Assembly (NCBI RefSeq): GCF_025602895.1
Contig: NW_026516355.1
Coordinates: forward strand, 30,711 to 94,710
Direction of reading: 5' to 3'
Length of the DNA stretch: 64,000 nucleotides
Source: Polychytrium aggregatum
Taxonomy: Eukaryota; Chytridiomycota; Chytridiomycetes; Polychytriales
The first letter of the stretch is position 1. Every line of letters starts with the position of its first letter. Of this stretch, positions 23,184 to 33,600 are shown piece by piece. Under the pieces are notes generated by a model. That model was not told the origin of the DNA. It made no database searches and saw nothing but the letters and a program-made list of their open reading frames with translations. The position numbers and the translations under genes are program-made.

Positions 23184-23597
23184 GATGGGGACAGGGGCGA
23201 TAGTCCCTCGGGTCGCGATCGATCGGGCAAGACGAGAGGGTCGGTGGGCCGCAAAGACAGACAGGCGGCGGGAGGCGGGATGCAGATGGGCGGCAGGCAG
23301 AGCAAGAGCGAGCAGTTGCCGGGTGGAAGGAGCGCGAGAGATCGGTTACAAGGCAGCAGATGGCAACGGTCTTTGGAGGATGGGAAGGGTGGCCGTGCAA
23401 GAAAAAGAGGACGGCGGTACGCCCGGGGCGAGCGAGCGAGGCAGTTGGGGAGGGGTGGCGAGCGGGCGAGGGCGGCGGTGAGCATGTGGCTGCGTGCGGG
23501 CGTGTGCGCGCTTGGTTGGGGATGCGACATTGTGGTTGGGGAGTGATTGGTATGTGCTGTTGGTTGGGCGAGCGCCATATGAGAGCGACTTGAATAC

Positions 23598-23713
23598 GGA
23601 GTGGGTGTGAATATCATGCGGAGTTGAATGGTATATGGAGTGGGTGTGAATATCATGCGGAGTTGGGTGGTATATGGAGTTGGGTGGTATATGGAGTTGG
23701 GTGGTATGTGGAG
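23598..23713 (+). repeat. Compound tandem repeat
   Basis: Two copies of an approximately 43-bp unit (GAGTGGGTGTGAATATCATG...) are followed by about three copies of a TATGGAGTTGGGTGG unit. The array lies about 0.4 kb upstream of the zinc-finger start. Confidence 0.85.
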
Positions 23714-24351
23714 TAAGTATGAATGTCATGCGCAGTGTGTAACTGTGCTGCTGGCTTTTGTTTTGGCAGAGTGATCAGTCTGCTTCTGCATCTCCCGCAT
23801 CTCTCGCATCTCCCGTATCTCCCGCAACTGAATCTTCCCAGTGCTCTCGCTGCTCGATCCCATCCGTGCTTCTCGATCCCACGAAGGCGATGGTGGCCGT
23901 TCCCAGGGCAGTGCGCCGTGCCAGGCTGGCCGGCGGCTGTGTTTCTCGGCTGTGCTCTCGGCTGCGCTCTCGCCACGCCACACTGTGCTTCTCGCCCGCC
24001 ATCCACCCTCGCCGAGGCCCTCGCTCTTGTTCTCGCTCTCGGCAGCGCCTCCCGCAGCCACCTTCCTTGCTGCCGCTGCCGCAGCGCGCCACCGTGTCCC
24101 GTCCAAAACTCTGCCACACGGGGTCAGCCGCGCACGGGGACATGGCGATGCCGGCCGGTTCTGTGGCACTCCGCGGCGGCCATGGCATCGAGAAACCAGG
24201 GACGCATTCCCACAAGGTCGAGTGCATGCTTCTCTATTGCGACATCAGGACCAATGTATTCAAGACTCTGCTTCCGCAATCAACAAGCATTCTCTTTCCG
24301 AGCATGCCATATATTCCCAGAAATACACCGCGGTGGGTGCAGCCGGGTTTT

Positions 24352-24424
24352 CATTACCAACACCATCATCAACATCATCAACACCATCAACATCGTCAAC
24401 ACCACCAACATCATCAACATCATC
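24352..24424 (+). repeat. CATCAA/CACCAT microsatellite
   Basis: An imperfect trinucleotide/hexanucleotide run lies just downstream of the rhomboid gene stop codon, possibly in its 3' UTR. Confidence 0.85.
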
Positions 24425-24469
24425 GGATCCTGGGAGAGCAAGCAATTGTACTCCAGCGAATCCGGCCTT

Positions 24470-25759
24470 CTACGGGTTGCGCTGCCGGGCAAGGTCGAGC
24501 TGTCGCTGCGTCTCATCCCACCATGGGCCGCCCCACTTCATATAGATGGCGCCCGCCAGTGCACCTCCAAGATGCGCCGAGTGGTCAAACACCTTCCATC
24601 GTCGAATCAGTCCGATCACATCGAGCGCTGCCAGGGCGGGGAGCACCTGCCCGAGCTTGAAGCTGGTGAATGGCAGGAATATGATCGACACTGGCAGGTC
24701 CGGCAGAGCGAACCCGACACCCACCAGCACTGCCCACAGCGCCCCAGAGGCTCCCAGAGTCGGACGAACCATCTGGAAGCGTCGCAGCACGGCCGTGCTG
24801 ATCAGATGCGAGCACAGCGATGCGAACGCCGCCGCCGAGATGTAGACTGCCAGAAACTCTTCACGGCAGGTCAGGATGTCCTCTTGCAGGATCGGCACAA
24901 AGCTCTTGAGTGCGAGCATATTGAAGCACAGGTGCAGCAGCGTCCGGTGCGAAAAGGCCGCCGTCATCATCGTATATGTCTTGCCAGAGAGCGGGTGGTG
25001 CATAAAGTGTCGGCGCATGAACGGAGTCAGCCGCGGGATCTGCCACAGCGCAAAGACGGCCACGTTGATGCCCATGATCGCATAGGCCACTTGCTGTCCC
25101 GGGCTCGCCTCCCGGATCGACGATTCGGCCATGAGCACAATGCGCCGGGCGACTTCGGGGAGATTCTCGATCCATGGTCCCGCGATAATCGGGGCGGTGC
25201 TCTTGTCATCCGCTCTCTGGGCAAAGCTGTCACCGATGAAGCCCAGGATCTGGTCCTTGAGGCTCGAGTATTGGACTTCGTACCCTTCCCACCGGTTTTC
25301 AGCACGGGCTGCCGATCCGATCCAAAACGAGCCCACGATTACGGCGGCGGTAAAGGCAATCGGCTTCAAGTATGTCACCTCGTTGTACTCGGGGAACGGG
25401 TTGACTTCCTCCTGGTCGGCCTCGGAGTCATTGTTGTCACTTGTTTGACGCTCGGTGGTGTAGAAGGCACTGCCACCTCGTTGCAAGTTTGCAATGTCCC
25501 ACTTCAAGCCCGCGCTGGTTCTGGGGCTTGGAGTCGATTGTAGGCTGTTGCGGAGCCAGGCTTGCTGCCCGAGGTTTGCTCTGTGGATCAGAGTGCAGTT
25601 TCGGGCTCGCGATTCGGCCTGGCTGAGCGGGCTGCGTTGGAAGTTGGAGTGGAAACAGAGACCGCCAACGACGGGGGCCCAGCGATCCGACGCCGTTAGG
25701 ATCCGCCGGCACTTGGGCTGCAGGGCCGGACTGGCTCGGCTGAGCAGCTGCTGCAACAT
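24470..25759 (-). CDS. Mitochondrial rhomboid protease (Pcp1/PARL type)
   Basis: Intramembrane serine protease of the mitochondrial inner membrane, 429 aa, intronless. The basic, Ser/Arg-rich start (MLQQLLSRASPALQPKCRR) fits a mitochondrial presequence. An N-terminal membrane segment (PIAFTAAVIVGSFWIGSA) lies near residue 130. The six-helix rhomboid core follows: AYAIMGINVAVFALWQIPR, then RRHFMHHPLSGKTYTMMTAAFSH, LLHLCFNMLAL, the catalytic GASGALW near 330, and the partner His in HSAHLGGALAG near 395. The extra N-terminal helix gives the 1+6 topology of PARL/Pcp1 proteins, which process dynamin-like GTPases and other mitochondrial substrates. An array of CCAAT boxes lies about 345-425 bases upstream. 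Confidence 0.92.
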   Translation of the reverse strand: MLQQLLSRASPALQPKCRRILTASDRWAPVVGGLCFHSNFQRSPLSQAESRARNCTLIHRANLGQQAWLRNSLQSTPSPRTSAGLKWDIANLQRGGSAFYTTERQTSDNNDSEADQEEVNPFPEYNEVTYLKPIAFTAAVIVGSFWIGSAARAENRWEGYEVQYSSLKDQILGFIGDSFAQRADDKSTAPIIAGPWIENLPEVARRIVLMAESSIREASPGQQVAYAIMGINVAVFALWQIPRLTPFMRRHFMHHPLSGKTYTMMTAAFSHRTLLHLCFNMLALKSFVPILQEDILTCREEFLAVYISAAAFASLCSHLISTAVLRRFQMVRPTLGASGALWAVLVGVGFALPDLPVSIIFLPFTSFKLGQVLPALAALDVIGLIRRWKVFDHSAHLGGALAGAIYMKWGGPWWDETQRQLDLARQRNP

Positions 25760-26101
25760 CGAGGGTGGCAGAATGGTGGGTGGATGCTGGAAAGAGTGAC
25801 GACAGCTTTGGGATTGCTGGGCCGCGGATGCGATTTGGTGAAGGCGGTCGCTGCCGTCGAAGAGAGACTGGTTTTATCCTCGGCTTGGGTCGGAGGAGGG
25901 GCTCGGTTGGGAGAGCAGAGCGATCGGCGAGAGAGCGCTGGGCCCGAGGCGATCCAGCAAAACGCAGTCAAGGGGCACTGCCTCTTGCATCGGCCTGGAC
26001 CGACAAGGTCCACGGGGCGGAAACGGGTTGGGGCTGTCCGAGCCGGCTGCGAATCTGATGTGCCCGGCTCTCCACGCACTGTATTGACGGCCCTGCAGCG
26101 G

Positions 26102-26182
26102 CCATTGGATCTTGCCATTGGATCTTGCCATTGGATCTTGCCATTGGATCTTGCCATTGGATCTTGCCATTGGATCTTGCCA
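26102..26182 (-). promoter_or_regulatory. Six tandem 13-bp units, each with a CCAAT box, upstream of the rhomboid gene
   Basis: The plus strand reads CCATTGGATCTTG six times in direct tandem. On the sense strand of the rhomboid gene each unit contains CCAAT. Fungal CCAAT boxes are bound by the HAP/CBF complex, a regulator of respiratory and mitochondrial genes. The repeat is certain; the regulatory role is inferred. Confidence 0.6.
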
Positions 26183-26335
26183 AATGCACAGGCCCGTCTG
26201 CACCGTCAGGGCCTCCAGAGGAGCCACACGAATGCGGCCCAATGCACAATCGCCCCGGCGATCCATCATCAATCCCTCCGAGGTGGCGAACCGCCATTTG
26301 CTGGTGTCGCCGCAGCGTCTCGTCGATGGCGTTGG

Positions 26336-27157
26336 TCATTTGCCGAACCGCATCCGGTATGCGTCCGATGCTGGGTCTTTGGTGAGCTGCGGCATCCAGT
26401 CGTCTTCTGAGATATGGTGCGCCCACTCTGCGATAGACCACGGCGGGCGAGCACGGTGAGAGTCAAGAAGGCTGAGAGGATGCGAGCGGGCTTGGTGGCA
26501 GCGGCTTCGGGGCCATCTTACCTGGGATGCTCGTCGGCGGCATCGGCAGCGCGGCCATGATTGACTTGATCGCATCGACCTTGTCTAGATATGCGTCGGG
26601 CATATTGGGGCCAGGAGTCCCCACAACCGAGAGATTAGAAAGAAAGCCCGCATAAAAGCATTCAGCGAAGGCAGGGACAGCGGCAGAGGGCGGGGGACTG
26701 TCGTGCTGGTGGGTTGCAACGGACCTGCATCCATATCGATCATCCGGGCGTCCACAACAATCTCTTTTGCCGGCGGCTGGCTATTTGGGGCTCGTCCATA
26801 TGAACGCTGCCCATCCTCGAGGCGATCCTCATCGTTGTCGTCCCCGGTCTCTCCGGCATCGTCGTCGTTCAGAAGTAAGTATCCACCCTGGTCCATGCTG
26901 TCGACATCGGCATCGTCATCCTCTGAAAGGTCGGCCGGCTCCTGTTCCGGTCCGTCGTTCCAGCCATTGCTTTCCCAGTCGTGATGGGCTATATCGCTCT
27001 CAGGCTGTTCGTATGATAGATCCTGATCGTTGGACGGCAGAACAGCATCCTCGAGCGGGAACGAGGCGTGATCCAGATTATTGCCCAGCGAATCGGCCGC
27101 ATCGACATCCGCTTCGAGCGGAGGGTCCGCAGCATCGGTTTCTCGACTCGAGAGCAT
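26336..27157 (-). CDS. MEA1: MEA1 (male-enhanced antigen 1)-like protein
   Basis: Three exons fit in phase, 195 aa: 27157-26725, 26584-26522, 26427-26336. The protein starts with a long acidic, disordered region and a GGYLLL motif near residue 90, comparable to the GYxxL motif of animal MEA1. The C-terminal part has the family layout: an Asp-Val-x-x-Ile-Lys-x-x-Met-Ala helix (DKVDAIKSIMAALPMPP), then EWAHHISEDDWMPQL, aligning with the human WAREISDAQW segment. The exon 2/3 join (SIP + EWAHHI) preserves this spacing. Length is close to the animal protein. The molecular function of MEA1 is unknown. The donor of exon 1 (GTCCGT) is weak, so that border is less sure. Confidence 0.7.
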
Positions 27158-27879
27158 CGTTCTGATGGGCTCCGGGAGAACGTGCGAGGTGTGAAAGGGC
27201 GAGGGAGCGAAAGCGAAGACAGACGGGATATCGCGCAGGGCGCCAGATCAAAGCGTGAAGAGAGCGAGCGTGTGCGCTGCTCTGGCTCCACAACATGGAT
27301 GCCGCCAGCGACACTCATGGCAGCATGAGCATCGTGATGACGGAACAACTCAAGCACCCAAGGGACATCGGAAGACGGGTGCTGGGGGGCGCAATGGCCC
27401 TTGCCCCGCTTTCAGGAAGTGAATGGTCGCTATGACGATGGACATGTGTATTCGCATCCAAAAACAAATGCAACAAACGCAAAGCGTTTCATTTCACCTT
27501 GCAAACGCCGTAAATGCGACCATGGGCCTCCAAAACAAGATGCTCCTGCTTCGATTTACGAGCATTCTAAAACAGAAAAGCGAGCGGGGACTGGCGGGGA
27601 AGGGGAGGAGGAAGGTGGTGGGGGGGGGATACTCTATATCGTCGCGGGACGACCGATGACAAAGAATTGGATCCAATCGATTTCTCAACGGTGTTCCCGC
27701 ATTTAGTACGGAAGGAGAGGCGAGATGTTTCCGCTGGAAACCAAGGCAGGCCACATGTTGCAGGGATGTCGTTAGTGTGCAGTCGCTGGGGATAGGTGCG
27801 CTGTTCATATGCGCTCGTGGATGGATCCCGATGCGGGACATCCTGGTGGATCGACAACGAGCGGCATGGGCGTGAACAC
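27158..27879. other. Intergenic region
   Basis: It contains the 5' side of the MEA1-like gene and the 3' side of the LysM-CAP gene. An A/G-rich run with nine G lies near 27617. No supported gene is present, though a short terminal exon of the LysM-CAP gene could lie here. Confidence 0.4.
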
Positions 27880-29830
27880 TTACATGGGGTTGTAATGACA
27901 AGCAATAACGGCGCAGGATGAGCTGGTGGCGAGGGCACAGCCAACGGACTGCGAGCTGGACCACATGAGCTGTTGACGGCCGCGTTGCGTATGCAGTGTA
28001 TCGAAGCAGGGCAGGGATGGAGTGGGGATGGTCAGCGCGAGGTGCATGCAGCAGATATCAGATAAAGCGCACACATACGGTTGACTCTCGGCCTCATCGG
28101 AGCGTATTCAAAGGGTTTGCTCGGTTAGACGGAGCATTGCAGGACAAACAAACCTGAGTGTAATGGTTGTAGAGATGCAGGCCTTCGCTCCACCACGCGC
28201 CAACAGCATCGTTGATGGACTGGCCGCCGCCCCAGGTGATGTACAGATTTTCACCGGTGCTGGTATGCTGCAGCTGACAGGTATCGGCGTTCACCTGGGC
28301 AGCGCCTTGGGCACTTGCTGCCAGTCCGTCGTCCCAGGAGAGCGGCGGGACACTGAACTGGGCGCGGTAGTAGTTGTGGATCGAGACGGCAGAGCCGGGA
28401 TCGATCGAATTGCTCTGCGGCGGCGGTGGCGGCGGCGGAGGAGGAGGGGGCGGAGGAGGAGGGGGTGAAGCGTTGGTGGTGGTGGGAGCCGGGGCAGGGG
28501 CATCGGTTGTGGCTTGAGCGACGGCCGAAGTGGTTGTGGTGGTCTTGGTGGTGCTGGTTGAGGAGCGGGTCGACGAGGCAGTCGAGGACGTGGAGTTTTG
28601 CTGGCTGGCGATGATGTTGCGGATGGTTTGGGTGACGGGCTGGTTCGAAACACAGACAGTCGAGCCGACCTTGAGCGACGAGCAGTCAAAGGTCTGGTTG
28701 GTCTGGAGGCTGTTGAGCTGCGTCAGGGAGATGTTGGCGGCCGACGCAATCGATGGGCAGGTGTCCTTGGGCCCCACAATGACACCAACGGTGCATCCAT
28801 TGATGCCGCTCAGTCCAGTGATGGTGAAGGTCGGGATAGGCAGGGTACTTGAGGCAGAGGTGACGTTGGCCCGAGGCTGGCGCGAACTGCAGATCGTACT
28901 GGAAGGCAACAGGCCGAAGCAGTTCAGGAAAGGGTTCATGTCCAGCAGGTTGGCAAAGGTCGCGTTGATCTTGGTCATGATGCTGGCGCAGGTGTCGCCC
29001 TTGGCGATCTGGTAGTACGAGATGCAGTTGATCGAGTCGGCGCGGGTGGTGACGATGTCAGAGGTCTTGAGCTGGAGCGAAGGGTCTCTCTTGACACAGA
29101 TACCGGTGCCGGCAGGGAGGTTGGCGCAGGAAATGGTGTTGTTGATCTGGGTGTTGATGCTGGTGAGGGTGGCAACATCCATTCCGTACGAACCGGCGAT
29201 CGACAGGCAGGTGTCGTTGGCTCCGGTCACGAGGGCATTCAAGCACCCGGCCAGGGTGATGTTCATGCCTGGGGTCAGGGTGATGACACCGCCGCCCTGT
29301 CCGGGGGCCATGAGCGAACGGCTGGTGATGAGCGAGGGGATGCAGACGGGCTGGCCGACGACAGGCTGGTCGCAGTTGATAAAGTTGGCGTTCTGGAGGT
29401 CCTTGACGTCAATGTTGTTGCGGTTGGCGATGGTGAAGCACGAGTCGCCATCGCCGACAATGTCCTTGGTGACGCAGGTGCCGTTGTATACAACCGCTCC
29501 AAGAGGCTGGGACTCGACGCAGACGGGGTAGTTGACGGCCTTGATGGCGGTGCAGTCGAGGGTCGGGTTCTTGGCCTTGAGGTCGTAGACGGTCAGGCCC
29601 TCCTCCTCGGCGATCGACCAGCAGCTATCGGAGGCGTTGACGGGGCGGGTGCGGGTGCATCCTTGGTCCTGATAGACCATCACTCTGGCCAAGGCCTGCG
29701 GGGAGCCGCCCTGGATGATCATATGGCGGCCGGTGACGGCCAGACAGAAGCCTGGGCCGCTGGGCGAAACGAGTCCGCCCCATGGTCCGACGAGAACAGC
29801 TGTGGCGATGGTGAGCCAGAACTGTTTCAT
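27880..29830 (-). CDS. Secreted protein with five LysM modules and a CAP domain
   Basis: Exon 1 is 29830-28154 (559 codons) and exon 2 starts at 27969. A TAA directly after CHYNPM at 27880 could end the protein (about 588 aa), but GTAAGT there is also a possible donor. After a signal peptide come five LysM-like modules with the xDxCxxIA core: NASDSCWSIAEEEG, DGDSCFTIANRN, GANDTCLSIAGSYG, KGDTCASIMTKI and PKDTCPSIASAA, each closed by a late Cys. LysM binds chitin or related glycans. A Ser/Thr-rich linker and 16 consecutive Pro lead to a CAP (SCP/PR-1) domain with the expected His/Glu tetrad (CQLQH, TGENL, WWSE, NHYTQ) and VIACHYNP. CAP proteins often bind sterols or lipids. Extracellular, chitin-associated action is inferred. 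Confidence 0.88.
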
Positions 29831-30697
29831 GGCGGAAGGGGGGGGGTTGCAAAGCAGGTGCGAGTCTGGTGAGCGCTGCCTGGGAGGACGAGAAGGGCGA
29901 TATCGAGGTTCCTTTCCTTTTCCTTGCGGCCAAAGAGCCGACCGAAGACGAAGAGACGGCGGCTGGGCAGGGACGGCGGGCTTGCGGGAGGCTAAATACG
30001 GCCGTGTGTCGCTGTGACGTGCGCGGCCGTGGCGTGTCTGCGCTGCGTGTGTTGTCTGTGGAGGTGCTGTGCTGCAGTCGCGTGTCGCCGCGGGCGCGCT
30101 GCTTTGCCGCAGTGCTGCGTTGCTGCTGCTCCACAGTCTGTGTCGCCAGCCAAGCACGTTCGACCCATGCCGCGCCGCGCACCCTGGCGCTGTCGCGTCT
30201 GTCCCACCCAGACCCGCGACGCGGCCCACCGACCAGACGCAACGCCACCGCCGCCGCGTTTTCGGCCTGTGCCTCTGTTTGGCGAGCGCGCGACGCGCTC
30301 CAACTGCTTTTGGCACCGCGCGCCTCTGGTGCAACCAGGTCCCGGACCAATCCTCGCGCCGCCGGCCCATGTGCCACAGCCGCCGCTGCTGCGCGCGCCA
30401 CACCCAGCGGACCAATCACCGGTCTCTGGATCGATCCGAGTCCATCCACTTTCGTGGCTGCCCACAGCCGGACCTGGCCACATGCACGCCAGCCGCATGC
30501 TGGCTGCGCGCCCTTGGCCGCCGTTCGGACGTCGCGTCGCGCTGATGTCCTCCCCTCCCCATCAGGCCAGATCGGTCCGTCGACCCCGTCCTGCTGCCCG
30601 TCGCGCGGCGCTGCCGATCAGCCTGCATCTGTGTCTGTCCCAGAGCCCCGCGGTACTCGATCCGGCTGCTTCTTCAGCCGAGCCACGACGCCGCGCC
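29831..30697. promoter_or_regulatory. Divergent promoter region
   Basis: The 867 bases separate the start codons of the LysM-CAP gene (-) and the coiled-coil gene (+), so both promoters must lie here or overlap. No repeat or clear TATA motif stands out. Open frames on both strands are GC-bias artefacts. Confidence 0.4.
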
Positions 30698-33600
30698 ATG
30701 ATGCAATCCGCTCCGATCAGCCAATGCCCCTCGTCGCAGTTCATCCAGCGCCAGTCCACGCCGTCGAGCTTCTCGTCGTCCATTTCATCGATGCACGAGG
30801 CCACGGTGTCGGCATCAGATGCGGCCGCACCCAGGCACCCAATGGTGAAGCTGCTGGAGCTTGAAAAGCAGGATCTCATCATCAATTCCAATCGGCAGAA
30901 CCATCGCAACACCACCATCATCAAGAAGCTCTCGCGACAGGTCAACGAGCTGCAACAGGAAAACAGCGTACGGCCTCCACCGCATCGCGAGGGCCACACA
31001 GGGGGATATCAATGAGGCTGGAGGCGTCTCGAAGTCGCATTTCTGGGAAAACGATGCTCTTTTGGAAGCTATAGCTCGTGACCACAGTGTTGCCTTCGCT
31101 GTCGTATTGGAGCGAGTCGCGCACACCATTCATCAGCCGACGTCTCCGCTAAACTCGTGAAATTTCGCACAGAATCTCAAGCAGCGGGCCGTGTTCCCAA
31201 GCCCGGTGGCTCGGCGGAGCGCCGATCGTGCTCTCTCTGTGCTCCAGAGTGTGTCCGAGTCCGATCCAGAGGCATCTCAAACCGACATCACAAACGATGC
31301 CACGGAGCCGCTACTCACCGTCGCCTCATCGACCCGATCATCGGCCACCGCTTCACCGCAGCCGTTCTCGAGGTGAGGTCATTGAGTCGACTGGCTCAGC
31401 ACCTTTCCGCACCCGGTGTTGCCCGAGGCGCCTGTCAATCGCCTCACATATTGTAATATAACAGAGACGCACTACAAAGCAGCACGGACGAGCCCGCTCG
31501 TCCGCAGGACGGCATGGCTCAAATACTCCATCAGATTCAGTCAAAAGCGCCCATCGGACAGTCAAAAAGTCCCAAGCCCACTGGACCAGGTACAGCTCGA
31601 CTTGTCGCGATTTCATCCACGGATTCCCGATCTTTCTCCTCCGAATGAACCGCGGATATGTCGCTTGGATGTCTCCCGATCGCCATGAAAACACGTTGTG
31701 ATAACACGGTGTGCATGAAAATCATCTAGGTCACGATCGCACTGACAGAGTCATGGGACAGGTTCGACACCTCTTGGAGCTTGCGAGCCAGTCCAACGCA
31801 CCGCGGAGCGATGCGGCGCGACAATCCACCAGTCCAAGCAAGGTCAGCATTTGCGATGTCCCTTCTCCTGGCGTATGTTGCAACTCATTCCCGAATGCCT
31901 GTCCCTTATAAATTACCATGTGCTCGCCTCCACGACTTATTCATCGTTGCATTGGCTCACAGAGCTCTCCCTCAGTGCTACAGCTATACGAAGAACGGAT
32001 CTGTGAGCTGGAGGAGAGGATCCGGGACCTCACCGACGAAAACGTGCTGCTGGAAGCCAAGTACAGAGACAGGCAATCCTATTTTCAGAGTCAGCGCCAA
32101 CAGTGCTGCAACAAGTGCAAGGGCAGTCTCCAAGAGAATGTCTCGCAGCTGACCGTCAGCGTAGGTCTTGTCTCATTGATATCGCTTCGCAATTCCAGCA
32201 GTGCGTGGCCGATGAAATGTACTGACATTCGTTCGATCCGATAGAAAGCTTCGCCGACCAAGGAAGTCGAGGAAAAATCCGTCCAGGCTTCAGAGCAGAG
32301 CATCCACCCGGTCACTCTGGAGTTCTATTCCACCAAAATCTCACAGCTGGACGACAGGATCATCGAACTCGAGGTTAAAATCTCTGCAGCACAATGTGGG
32401 CCTACCGTGCTGCTCCTACAACTTCTTATACGCTCTGTATCCTTGTTTGTGCTTATGCACCAGTAGAGGGTGCTCGGTGTAGAGAAGGACGCCCACGCAA
32501 AAACCAAGGAGCTCCTTCGGGAAGCACACCAGGAAGTCAAGGCCGGGACACAGCAGTATGAAAAGCTGGCGAGCAAGGTCGGAACGAGCCAAGTGTGGAA
32601 GAAGACGGTCGAAGAACAAAAGTTGTTGATCGACAGCTATTCGAAGCAGTTGATGGACTCGGAGCGACGCATAGTATGCAATCTACTTGATGCCGGGCAA
32701 TTTTTGGTCTGCAGGGCTGATGCTGTCATTGTGGTATCTGGTAGCTGAGGTGTGTCTCGTGGGCGAGTGGCCTGTGCAGAACGTGGAGCTTTGATTGTAT
32801 CTTGTCATGCTGCGCTGACTCACAAACACTGTGTTCCGGCTCTTGGTGCTCCAGAAACACTATCGCGACGAATGTGAGAAGCTCGCAAAAAGCCTGAATG
32901 AATTCAACCATATTGCATCGCTGACACACGAGGTCAACAAGAGAAGCCTGGGCAAGCTCTGCAAGTTTATTGAGAAGGTTGCAGTGGGAGGAGACATGTC
33001 ACGAGCAAAGGATTACGAGCCGCCCAGATTTCTGTCGATTTGCATGAACCGCTTGCGCCGGTTCTTGTTGCTTGTGCATTACACTGACGGATTCAATTCA
33101 AATCAGCATCTTGGAGCAACTTCAGAGGGTCTTGTACCAAAGGTCAGTGTCCGAACGGCCGCATCGATCAGTCACTTGCGAGCGGCCAGTCGCGGATGGC
33201 CAGCTCAGTGAAAGTATGCTGAAGCAATCGTCCTTCTAGACATCCAAATCGGCCAACCGACTTGATCTCTCCGATCTTGTTGAGCATCTCGACAGCCTCG
33301 TTGATTCGCTTGTGACCAGAAGCCAGGCTGATTCAGAGAGCCATCGGCAGCTCAACGCAAAGCTTCAAAGGTACCAGCGCCGTGTTTCGGGGAGACACTC
33401 TTACATCATAAGCCATCGATCCTCCATGTCTCGGTCCAGTCACATGGCACTGTGATTGATAATGCGCCCAGACCTCCTCGCTCTGCCCACCAAGAAAGTT
33501 AAAGCGCTGCTGATGTATCTTCGTCAATACCTGTGGCCTTCTGCAACTGGAAGTGAAAACGAAGAGCTTGACCAGCGTCTCCAGCTTATCAAGCGCACCA

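Larger units (their letters stand above)
23184..24469. other. Intergenic region upstream of the zinc-finger gene
   Basis: It contains the zinc-finger gene promoter side, the tandem array 23598-23713 and the CAT/CAA microsatellite 24352-24424. GC-rich open frames on both strands are not convincing. Confidence 0.4.

Noticed and set aside
26102-26182. Possible CRISPR-like array (regular 13-bp repeats)
   Set aside because: The units abut directly with no unique spacers, and the host is eukaryotic; it is a simple tandem repeat.
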